The notes under the pieces were generated by a model. That model ran no database searches. It was given only the letters and a program-made list of their open reading frames with translations, and was not told the DNA's origin. Below are positions 9,612 to 17,340 of a stretch of 64,000 bases of DNA, in pieces. The position numbers and the translations under genes are program-made. The DNA comes from Gammaproteobacteria bacterium. Its GTDB lineage: Bacteria; Pseudomonadota; Gammaproteobacteria; Steroidobacterales; Steroidobacteraceae. The stretch covers positions 99,052 through 163,051 of the forward strand of contig JANYJY010000009.1 in NCBI GenBank assembly GCA_025358295.1, in the 5' to 3' direction. Each line of letters opens with the position of its first letter. Position 1 is the stretch's first letter.

Positions 9612-10844
9612 TCACGCGTAGCTTCGGCTCACGAACCAAAAAACACCCAGCGCTACCAGGAAGGCTGAGGCCATGTCGACAACCAAGGGCCTTGGCAAAG
9701 CGACTTTGCACTTCGCCAAGGCAGCGACCAGCAGCGTCGCGCCGACGACCAGAATCAGCTGCCCAATCTCCACGCCGACGTTGAAGCCCACCAACAGCTC
9801 TGCCAACCGCCCAGGGGGAAGCTGCAACTCGAGCAGATCGGCGGCGAACCCGAAGCCGTGGATCAAACCGAACACCAGGGTGATCAGGATCCGCAAGCGG
9901 CCGGCATCGCGCAAGCGCCCGGAAATCATCAGATAGTTGGCGGTGAACAAGCCCGCGCCCAGCAATAGCAGGCTGGGCAGCCCCCCGAAACCCAGGCATT
10001 GCAGCAGCGCCATGAGCGCCAGCGACCCACCCACCGCCAGCGCCACGGGCAGCGGCCGTTGAGTTTGGACCACGATGTTTTCTGCACCAATCAGGGCAAT
10101 CGTCAGCGCCACCAAGGCATCGATGTATTCCGCGTGCGGGCGTAGCACCCCGGTTACGGCCAGCGCCAGCGTCAGGCTGTGACCGATGGTGAACCCCGTG
10201 ACCACGAACACGAGATCACGCAAGCGCCGGGATATCAGAACCAGTCCCAGGAGAAAGGACATGTGATCGACACCGGTGAAGATGTGCATGGTACCCATGC
10301 GAATGAACTCGACGAATCGTGCACTCTTCAGCCGGCTCCCCTCGCCACCCGTCACGTCCACGGTCCGATGTTCGGTGGTGATCAATTGCTCGGTGAATTC
10401 TCCGGTGAGCGCATTCTGCACTTGTGCGAAATTCGTGTGGCTCGCCACCAGATCGAAGAATGCATCCGAATGCACCTGCAAGTCGTTCGCGCTGCCGCAC
10501 TTGAACGTAAAATCGAATTTCCGGAAGCCCGCCGCTGCGGCTAGTGTCTGAATCGGCGGCACCAGTTCGCAGCGCTTGCCGAGTGCCAGCGGATAAACAC
10601 CCGAGCTCAAGTAGCCTTTCAGCCGCTCATCGGAGGGCGCACCTTGATCGCCGGACAGGCGATTGGCCTCCACCACCGGAATGGTCATCACCAGATCGAC
10701 ATCGGAGCCCTTGATCTCCCAAACCGAATGCGATTGGCTACGCGTATGCGCGCCGGCGGAGGCGCCGCAGAATGCCATCACCACCAGGCCCCAACTCGCG
10801 AACCACGGCAGGAACGCGTGGTCTCGTTTGGCCGAGCCCCGCAT
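9612..10844 (-). CDS. HupE/UreJ family membrane protein
   Basis: GMTHIFTG-like segment GTMHIFTGVDHMSFLLGL, VTGFTIGHSLTLALA, LIHGFGFA motifs. Confidence 0.85.
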   Translation of the reverse strand: MRGSAKRDHAFLPWFASWGLVVMAFCGASAGAHTRSQSHSVWEIKGSDVDLVMTIPVVEANRLSGDQGAPSDERLKGYLSSGVYPLALGKRCELVPPIQTLAAAAGFRKFDFTFKCGSANDLQVHSDAFFDLVASHTNFAQVQNALTGEFTEQLITTEHRTVDVTGGEGSRLKSARFVEFIRMGTMHIFTGVDHMSFLLGLVLISRRLRDLVFVVTGFTIGHSLTLALAVTGVLRPHAEYIDALVALTIALIGAENIVVQTQRPLPVALAVGGSLALMALLQCLGFGGLPSLLLLGAGLFTANYLMISGRLRDAGRLRILITLVFGLIHGFGFAADLLELQLPPGRLAELLVGFNVGVEIGQLILVVGATLLVAALAKCKVALPRPLVVDMASAFLVALGVFWFVSRSYA

Positions 10845-11755
10845 CAGCGGACGTCGTCTGCAATCAGCACATTGGCACGCTTGCGTAGGAACGACTCATC
10901 CCCGGTGCGCAAATGACCGACCGCGTCATTGCGAAAATCAGTCAAGACCTGATTACGGGCGGCCGCAAAATCGAAGGGTACGGGCTTATTGTTCTTGATC
11001 ATGTACAGAACGTGGACGGCATCGGGGCGAATAATCGGAACCGAGACAGCGCCGTCCGGCAGATCGACCGCCGTCGCAAACAATGGTTCGCCAAGATGAA
11101 TCTTCGCGGCAAAATAGAACTCATCGTCGAGACTCTTACCGGAGCCGCTCGCCCGCCATCGGGCCAAGAATTCGGGCGTCGGGGCCCCGGCCCTGAGCGT
11201 CGCTGCCGCCGCCGTCGCGGCATTCGCCTCACTCAGCGGAAATGCAAAATCATACAGAGACATGGTCCCCTCGCTCGCGTAGCGAGCATGATGCAGCGCA
11301 TAGTAGGCGCGTAGCTGTCCTTCGCCCGGCTGGGCCGTGATGGCATCCGCGGCGATCTCTAGCTCGACCGCGTTGACCATGGCCGAGCGCACGTCGGGGT
11401 CAGTCGAGGCAACGTCCAACTCCTTGCTCCTCTGTACGAACAGCTCCTCGCGAATCATGTCGTCCAGTACCTTGCGCCGCTGCGCCGCCGTCGCGTGCGG
11501 CAAATCCACGCCATACAAGGTCTGTAGCTGCAGCAAATAGTCGCTGCGCGAGATGGGCTGCTGATTGACCAAGGCGACATCTTCGGGCGGCACAATTAAA
11601 GTGGACGTGCCGCGCGCCGTGAATAACGAATAACCCGCCATGAGCAATCCCAGCAACGCGCCGCAGCCCATGAACGCGAAGGATCGCCGGGTACTCACGC
11701 GGCCGACCTCATCTCGAGGGGATAAGTTCGAAGGAATCGGCTTCGGCATGCTCAT
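10844..11755 (-). CDS. Peptidylprolyl isomerase (PpiC/parvulin type), membrane anchored
   Basis: TM anchor, then DDMIREELFVQRSKEL and AAKIHLGEPLFATAVDLPDGAVSVPI. Start taken at MSMPKPIPS because the longer ORF (to 11902) overlaps the upstream cytochrome gene. Confidence 0.75.
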   Translation of the reverse strand: MSMPKPIPSNLSPRDEVGRVSTRRSFAFMGCGALLGLLMAGYSLFTARGTSTLIVPPEDVALVNQQPISRSDYLLQLQTLYGVDLPHATAAQRRKVLDDMIREELFVQRSKELDVASTDPDVRSAMVNAVELEIAADAITAQPGEGQLRAYYALHHARYASEGTMSLYDFAFPLSEANAATAAAATLRAGAPTPEFLARWRASGSGKSLDDEFYFAAKIHLGEPLFATAVDLPDGAVSVPIIRPDAVHVLYMIKNNKPVPFDFAAARNQVLTDFRNDAVGHLRTGDESFLRKRANVLIADDVR

Positions 11756-12528
11756 TGGACTCCGAGCAGCGCTGCCTTTGCGGGGCTCCGCGGGTGGGAA
11801 AGCGAATACACAAATATCGCCGTCTCGCGGATTTCTGCGGGGCTTAAAATTGCCACCCACGCGGGGCACACACCGTGCCGGCCGTAGGCAATAGAACTCC
11901 ACAGCGCTGCGCGGCCGCCGTCACCATACAGAGTGATGTGGTCCGTCAAATTCGGCGCGCCGATGGCGGAATCCCCTTTGGCATCCGCCGCGTGGCAGTC
12001 GTAACAGCCGCCGGCACCCACGAAAATCTCGGCGCCACGAGCGGTCGAGGCAGCATCGGCGGCCCGTCCCTGCTGGCTCATCAAGAATTCCACCAAGTCC
12101 CGTATATTTCCGGGGGACAGCGGCAGGATTTTCGCGTCTCGGACGCTGGGCTGCGCGGTGCCATAGGCCGGCATAATGGCAAGGTTCCACGCCTTCGGAT
12201 GAAAGGAGCGAATGCCATACCTAATGACCTGCTCGATATCGCTCACCAATCCCGTCCCATACAGCCAATCACCGTCGCTCAGGTCCGGAACGCCCCGCGC
12301 AGCATCGCCGGTTCCAGAAATTCCATGGCAAGCGGCGCAACGGACTTCGAACAAGGCCTTGCCGCGTCCGAGCGCAAATGCCATCAACGCTTCAGTGGCA
12401 GGAATGGCGTCGGGGTCGGCGCGCAGCAGACGACTGCCGAGCGCCGATACCTGCAGCAATACCGCCGCCGCGAGGCAGGCTACAGCGGCCAGGAAAAGAC
12501 TGAATCGCATTGACAGCATCCCACCCAA
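11752..12528 (-). CDS. Di-heme cytochrome c
   Basis: Two CxxCH motifs: CAACH and CYDCH, with an N-terminal anchor. Confidence 0.88.
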   Translation of the reverse strand: MGGMLSMRFSLFLAAVACLAAAVLLQVSALGSRLLRADPDAIPATEALMAFALGRGKALFEVRCAACHGISGTGDAARGVPDLSDGDWLYGTGLVSDIEQVIRYGIRSFHPKAWNLAIMPAYGTAQPSVRDAKILPLSPGNIRDLVEFLMSQQGRAADAASTARGAEIFVGAGGCYDCHAADAKGDSAIGAPNLTDHITLYGDGGRAALWSSIAYGRHGVCPAWVAILSPAEIRETAIFVYSLSHPRSPAKAALLGVQ

Positions 12529-13023
12529 ACGCCCGCCGTTCGCATGTCATCCATACTATTCATAGTCATGTTGCCTCACGATGGAGTGTACCAGTCATGA
12601 ATAGCGATGCTTGGCCAACCCCGCCCTCCCCTCATGCCCAGAAGCGAGCGCATCGTATTGGTCACCGGTCACGTGGCGCATTTCTACGCTGAGCGCGGCA
12701 GCTCGGGACCCTATGAACCCGTTGCTGCCAGTACGTACGCCGGCGAGCAAGCCCTGCTCAAGCGACGAGCCGCCTGAGAAAACCATCTAAGTCGGAAATA
12801 CCGCCTGACCCCATCGCTCAGGAATATGTCGCCTGCCAATCTCGCAGTCCAGCACGATCCCCACCGGCGAGCATTGGCGTATAGCTACGCTATGATTGTC
12901 AGCGCGCATTAGGCAACTGGACGCCGATTAAACTTAAGGGAATGAAGTGCATGCGAACCCACACAGCGACTTATACCCCGCCTTTGTCGCAATGCGTATT
13001 CCGTTTCCGTCATCTAATTAATT

Positions 13024-13030
13024 GTTAGGC
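13024..13030 (+). other. Core site GTTAGGC at the left edge of the cassette array (attC or attI remnant)
   Basis: Perfect GTTRRRY core 6 bp before the first small cassette ORF; the pairing R''/L'' arm upstream is not recognisable. Confidence 0.45.
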
Positions 13031-13035
13031 GCAAC

Positions 13036-13410
13036 TTGACCGTCCCGCCAGGCTTCCCGTTCACGCGTCTCAGGATGCATTCTGGCGAGAACGTTCTATG
13101 GTCCGGGTATAACCCTACGTTTCATCGATTCCTAGACTACGGATTGGTCCTGTCGGATCGAGCGCTGTACCTATGCCGCCGCAGCTGGTGGCGGCTGGCG
13201 CTGTGGAAGAGATTTCCTCTCGATATCATCGACGAGTTCGTTCTACTTGACGGCGGCGGACGGCCTGGGGTCAGGATACGCACTGCGACACGGAATATTA
13301 CATTTCGTACGCCATTTGACTTTTACGCCGATGAAATGGAGTTTGACCGTATGGTCCTGGAGAAGGCCGTTGCTGCAGTCGGTGCTGCGAAGTCCGCGGT
13401 TAACACCTAA
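13036..13410 (+). CDS. Hypothetical cassette-encoded protein, possible PH-like fold
   Basis: 124 aa ORF (TTG start) immediately after a core site and ending inside the next attC-like site. Confidence 0.6.
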   Translation: MTVPPGFPFTRLRMHSGENVLWSGYNPTFHRFLDYGLVLSDRALYLCRRSWWRLALWKRFPLDIIDEFVLLDGGGRPGVRIRTATRNITFRTPFDFYADEMEFDRMVLEKAVAAVGAAKSAVNT

Positions 13411-13533
13411 CCAACGGTTCGAGCGAGCGCGGGGTAGCATCTTCGGTGGGCCAAGGAGGGGATCGATGATCGAGATAAAGTGCCTTCGTTTTGCGTTACC
13501 GCACCCTCGCGTCGCTCAGCCCTGTCGTTAGCT
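13405..13533 (+). repeat. attC-like recombination site 1 (129 bp)
   Basis: R'' ACCTAAC (13405-13411), L'' GGTTCGAGCG (13416-13425), L' CGCTCAGCC (13513-13521), R' GTTAGCT (13527-13533). Confidence 0.8.
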
Positions 13534-13594
13534 GTCTCCCCAAAGGGCAGCGCGGGCTTGACGCCGGTGCACAAACGTACATACTAGCAGTGAA

Positions 13595-13867
13595 ATGGAC
13601 TACGAATGGGATCAGGCCAAGGCGGCAGCGAATCTCAAGAAGCACGGTGTAGCATTTGCTGATGCCGCGCTTGCGCTAGAGGACCCGTTGGCGGTAACCA
13701 TTTCGGATCCAGACGCGATGGGTGAGTCAAGGTTCATCTGTGTGGGCGCCGATCCCACAGGTCGAGTTCTTGTGACTGTGTTCGCGCCGGGCGGAAATTC
13801 AACCCGAATAATTTCCTCGCGCAAAGCCAGCCGGGCTGAGCGCATTAACTACGAGTCAAAGCAATGA
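13595..13867 (+). CDS. brnT: BrnT family toxin
   Basis: MDYEWDQAKAAANLKKHGVAFADAALALEDP and RIISSRKASRAERINYE. Confidence 0.92.
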   Translation: MDYEWDQAKAAANLKKHGVAFADAALALEDPLAVTISDPDAMGESRFICVGADPTGRVLVTVFAPGGNSTRIISSRKASRAERINYESKQ

Positions 13868-14118
13868 GAAAGGAATACGATTTTTCGAAGGGCAAGCGGG
13901 GTGCCGTTGTCCCTGTGCCGAAAGGAAAGACACGCATAACCATTCGTCTTGACGACGATCTTCTCGAGTGGTTCAAGGCGCAGGTTGACGCGGCGGGCGG
14001 TGGCAATTATCAGTCCTTGATCAACACCGCACTCCGTGAGCACATGAAGAGCGCTAATGAGCCGCTGGAGAAAACATTGCGTCGCGTGCTCCGTGAGGAA
14101 TTGCGCAAAGCCAGCTAA
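13864..14118 (+). CDS. brnA: BrnA family antitoxin
   Basis: Overlaps brnT; KTRITIRLDDDLLEWFKAQVDAAGGGNYQSLINTALREHM (ribbon-helix-helix). Confidence 0.92.
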   Translation: MRKEYDFSKGKRGAVVPVPKGKTRITIRLDDDLLEWFKAQVDAAGGGNYQSLINTALREHMKSANEPLEKTLRRVLREELRKAS

Positions 14119-14239
14119 CCAACGGTTCGAGCGGGCGCGCGGGAGCATCTTCGATTGGCCATGGAGGGAATCACGTGTCGATAAAGTGCCATAGCTTGGT
14201 GTCGCGGGGACCGCGCGCCGCTCAACCTAATCGTTAGAG
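14113..14239 (+). repeat. attC-like recombination site 2 (127 bp), best-formed copy
   Basis: R'' GCTAAC, L'' GGTTCGAGCG (14124-14133), L' CGCTCAACC (14219-14227), R' GTTAGAG (14233-14239). L' reverse complement GGTTGAGCG pairs with GGTT-C-GAGCG, leaving one extrahelical base as in classical attC. Confidence 0.85.
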
Positions 14240-14282
14240 GCCTTTTTGGACATGGGCATCGCACTGGTTTATCGTATCTGCC

Positions 14283-14495
14283 ATGAGCAATTCGGTGGTC
14301 AGTGTTTCTCCTGATGTAATGAGTGGGGCCGCAGTATTCCCAGGTACTCGCGTGCCCGTTCAAACGCTACTTGAATATCTTGAAGCTGGCGATTCCATTG
14401 ACGAATTCCTCGCAGGGTTTCCCTCTGTATCACGGTCGCAGGTGATTGCGTTTCTGGAGCGCGCGACCACCCTAGCCGTCACTGATGCCGCTTGA
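14283..14495 (+). CDS. DUF433 domain antitoxin-like protein
   Basis: PDVMSGAAVFPGTRVPVQTLLEYLEAGDSIDEFLAGFPSVSRSQVIAFLE. Confidence 0.9.
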   Translation: MSNSVVSVSPDVMSGAAVFPGTRVPVQTLLEYLEAGDSIDEFLAGFPSVSRSQVIAFLERATTLAVTDAA

Positions 14496-14813
14496 GAGTC
14501 CTACATCTACGAATGCGTCGATGTTCGCCTGGCGGCGAGCCTCGGCACTGTTGATGTTCGTACCGTTGCGGATCAGGGTTGGCTGGGAATATCGAACGGC
14601 AAGCTGTTGGCACTCGCCGCAGCAGAATTTGACGTATTCGTTACTGTTGATTGGAACCTACCGTTCCAGCAGCATTTACCGAAATTCGACATTGCTGTCA
14701 TTCTGATGCGAGCCAAGTCGAATCGACTTGACGATCTGGTCTTGCTGGTTCCAGATTTGGTATCCGCAATCCCGAGCGCGAAGCAGGGCGTGGTCACTCC
14801 GATCGGCCTCTAA
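14492..14813 (+). pseudogene. DUF5615/PIN-like toxin with N-terminal frameshift
   Basis: Starting TTG (overlapping the antitoxin TGA) reads LRVL. The rest, YECVDVRLAASLGTVDVRTVADQGWLGISNGKLLALAAAEFDVFVTVDWNLPFQQHLPKFDIAVILMRAKSNRLDDLVLLVPDL, is in another frame with no good start codon. Confidence 0.75.
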
Positions 14814-14823
14814 CAATCTCTAC

Positions 14824-14836
14824 GGAGTTCCCTGTC
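14824..14836 (+). repeat. IS subterminal inverted repeat, window-left end
   Basis: GGAGTTCCCTGTC. Confidence 0.8.
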
Positions 14837-14924
14837 AAGAGCTGACGTGTGAAGGCCGGTAGATTTATTTCCGGCGGCCCCCTGATTTGATTCAACGGAA
14901 AGAGCAAACGTAAAGATCGAGGTC

Positions 14925-15125
14925 GAGGATAAGACTGCATCTCTCTACGCGGCCTTGTGGGATAAAGCGGAGTGTGTATCCGGGCCAAGATATTAGTCGC
15001 GTACGGTGTCCTCATTCGATTCTCGGCGACGACACGCAGCCAATGATCAGTCGGCTGCGTTGGAGCGTGGCGCCAGATTGTTAGCCAGGTTTTCACCGTA
15101 CTCGGTCTGACCTCGTTGTCGATCT
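14925..15125 (-). ncRNA. Candidate IS110/IS1111 bridge RNA (seekRNA)
   Basis: Non-coding, 3' of the transposase. Minus-strand sequence contains CTAACAATCT (matches target attC 14810-14819), CGTAGAGA (matches the IS terminus, reverse complement of 14817-14824) and CTTAT (pairs with ATAAG of the other IS end). Confidence 0.55.
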
Positions 15126-15174
15126 TACTTCGCATCTTCAGGGGTGGGGTTCGACTCGGTTTCAATGGCGGCCC

Positions 15175-16245
15175 TCAGGCGCTCACAGCATGCCGGGTCG
15201 GCGCATGTCGCCGCCAAGCATTCGGATCGTAGGATTCACCGTGGGCCAAGATGGCCCAGATGATTCGCACGTGTTTGTTCGCGATCGCAACGAGGGTCTT
15301 GTGGTAACCGACTCGAGCGTGCAGATCGATGATCCATTGCTCGAGTCGAGAGCGTTTGACCGGTTCGCGCTTCAGAGCGACCTGCAACGTTGAACGGGCA
15401 CCTTGGGTCAGTAGCCCGCGCAGGTAGCTATCACCCCGTTTGGTGATCACGCCGAGACGTTGTTTACCGCCGGAGCTGTTTTGTCTCGGCACGAGGCCAG
15501 TCCAGGCGGCCATCTGGCGTCCGTTCTTGAAGTCGCGAGGATTCGATACGGTGGCGATGAGCGCGCTGGCGGTCAGTGGCCCGACGCCGGTGAGTGCCTG
15601 GATACGCTGCGCCGGCTCGCTGTGACGCACGTGATTGTGAATTTCGGCGTCACAATCGGCGATGCATTGCTCGATGTCCCGCAGGTGTTGAAGTGCGTTC
15701 GAGAGGATCGGTCGAAAGCGTGCCGGCAGCCGCTCATCTTGTGCCAATTGGGGCAAGTGGCGGGTCAGTGCCGCCGACGATCGACCGAGCCACACGCCAA
15801 ACTCGGCGAGCAAGCCACGGGTGCGGTTCAACAGCGCGGTGCGCTCCTCGCCGAAGCCTGCCCGCGCTCGGTGCCAGGCGAGCATGGCCTGTTGATCGAC
15901 GGACTTGACGGTGACAAAGCGCATGTCGGGTTGCCGCACGGCCGTCAAAATTGCCTGCGCGTCGTTACGATCGTTTTTTGCTCCCTGACTCTTGCGAAAG
16001 GGAGCGACGAATTCCGCGGCCATGAGCTTCGCCGTATGTCCGTGCTCGCCCAGAAACCGTGCCCAGTGATGCGCAGAGCTGCAGGCTTCCATCCCAAACA
16101 GACAGGGAGCCAGCTTCACGGCCCACTCGGCGAAGCCGGCGAAACTGAACTGCTTGAAATACACACTGCGCCCCTGGGCATCCCCGGCACACACCACAAT
16201 CACTTCCTTTGCGAGATCCACACCAACAGTAGTAATCTGGTTCAT
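15175..16245 (-). CDS. IS110 family transposase
   Basis: MNQITTVGVDLAKEVIVVCAGD (DEDD domain), KNDRNDAQAI, and Transposase_20 motif IQALTGVGPLTASALIATVSNPRDFKNGRQMAAWTGLVPRQNSSGGK. Confidence 0.95.
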   Translation of the reverse strand: MNQITTVGVDLAKEVIVVCAGDAQGRSVYFKQFSFAGFAEWAVKLAPCLFGMEACSSAHHWARFLGEHGHTAKLMAAEFVAPFRKSQGAKNDRNDAQAILTAVRQPDMRFVTVKSVDQQAMLAWHRARAGFGEERTALLNRTRGLLAEFGVWLGRSSAALTRHLPQLAQDERLPARFRPILSNALQHLRDIEQCIADCDAEIHNHVRHSEPAQRIQALTGVGPLTASALIATVSNPRDFKNGRQMAAWTGLVPRQNSSGGKQRLGVITKRGDSYLRGLLTQGARSTLQVALKREPVKRSRLEQWIIDLHARVGYHKTLVAIANKHVRIIWAILAHGESYDPNAWRRHAPTRHAVSA

Positions 16246-16326
16246 GAGTTCCCCTTCTCTGGTTACGATTGATCGTCACAACTCAATCTTGGCACTTTGA
16301 TGCCGTGCGGCCCACGCCGCTTCAGG

Positions 16327-16339
16327 GACGGGGAACTCC
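16327..16339 (-). repeat. IS subterminal inverted repeat, window-right end
   Basis: GACGGGGAACTCC; reverse complement GGAGTTCCCCGTC. Confidence 0.8.
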
Positions 16340-16346
16340 CTTATAT

Positions 16347-16459
16347 TCGGTTCGAGCGATCGCGGGTCGCGTCTTCGGTACGCCAAGGAGGGAAGTCGAT
16401 GATTAGGATAAAACATCTTTGTTGGTCGTCGGCGCAGCCGCGCGCCGCTCAGGTTAGGC
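16347..16459 (+). repeat. attC-like site 3, distal part, separated by the IS from its R'' arm (CTCTAAC 14808-14814)
   Basis: TCGGTTCGAGCG (L''), central AAGGAGGG...ATGATTAGGATAAA similar to site 1, CGCTCA (L') and GTTAGGC (16453-16459). Confidence 0.75.
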
Positions 16460-16671
16460 GTGTTCTCTAACTCACGTGAGAGGGTGTGGCAAAAATCGCA
16501 GCCAGCAGGCGCAGGCGTTAACGCTTCGACAAACTTCGAATGTGCGGAAAACCCTCCGAATGCGACGTTGACCGTCAAAATTGGAGATATTAGCCACAAG
16601 GTGCATCACTATCAGGGCGATAGTTCCGCGCCAGGCATCCTTATGACGCCAAAATTGTAAGGAGGGGATCA

Positions 16672-17340
16672 ATGACTTCCCGTCGATCACCCATGAGCGC
16701 TGCTGCTCCAGGGCTACTCGCTGCCGCAGCGTGGTTTGGTGTGCTATTGCAGCTTTGGCTCTCCATCAGGTTGGCACTCGCCAATGGAAAGACGGTTAGT
16801 AGCGGCCTGGTTGCCTACTTTGGCTACTTTACAATCCTAACAAACATCTTCGTTGCATTGGTCTGCACTGTCGGCTCGCTCCGTCAACACTCACCCGGTC
16901 GCTTGTTGTACCGCCTGCCAGTTGTCGGTTGCTCAACCGCCGCGATACTTGTCGTCGGCATCGGCTACCACACCCTGCTTCGTGAGATCTGGGCTCCACT
17001 GGGCGCCCAGTGGGTCGCCGACATAGTTTTGCACTACGTTGTACCCGCCGGAGCGCTGCTACATTGGTTGGTCTACCGCTCTGAAGACCGGGTAGTTTGG
17101 TGGGCACCGCTCTCTTGGTGCTGGTATCCGCTGGTCTATTTTGTCTACGTCATGGTGCGGGGAGAGATTCTGTCCTCCTATCCGTATCCGTTTATTGACG
17201 TCCTGGCCCTGGGATACACTCGGTCTGTGATCAACGCGGTCGGTTTCCTGATTGTCTTCGTTATCTTGGGCATTGCATTGCTGGGACTCAGTCGCCTCGC
17301 TGGGGGCGCCAGAAGCGCCGCCCATGAAGACGAGGTCTGA
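16672..17340 (+). CDS. Pr6Pr-like integral membrane protein
   Basis: 222 aa, multiple TM segments: AYFGYFTILTNIFVALVCTVGSL, PLVYFVYVMVRGEILSSYPYPFIDV. Confidence 0.75.
   Translation: MTSRRSPMSAAAPGLLAAAAWFGVLLQLWLSIRLALANGKTVSSGLVAYFGYFTILTNIFVALVCTVGSLRQHSPGRLLYRLPVVGCSTAAILVVGIGYHTLLREIWAPLGAQWVADIVLHYVVPAGALLHWLVYRSEDRVVWWAPLSWCWYPLVYFVYVMVRGEILSSYPYPFIDVLALGYTRSVINAVGFLIVFVILGIALLGLSRLAGGARSAAHEDEV

Larger units (their letters stand above)
14817..16346 (-). mobile_element. IS110-family insertion sequence, IS1111-type, about 1530 bp, inserted in an attC
   Basis: IS110 transposase. Subterminal inverted repeats GGAGTTCCCTGTC (14824-14836) and reverse complement of 16327-16339 (GGAGTTCCCCGTC), 12/13 identical. 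Shared TC dinucleotide at both junctions. Long non-coding region 3' of the transposase. Confidence 0.85.

Noticed and set aside
12595-12786. Possible integron integrase remnant upstream of the first core site
   Set aside because: Small ORFs there show no tyrosine recombinase motifs and there is no room for a full IntI.
15460-16272. + strand ORF of 270 aa across the IS
   Set aside because: Antisense to the IS110 transposase; not a separate gene.
13417-16358. GGTTCGAGC motifs resembling tRNA T-loops
   Set aside because: They are the L'' arms of the attC-like sites; no acceptor stem or anticodon arm can be built around them.
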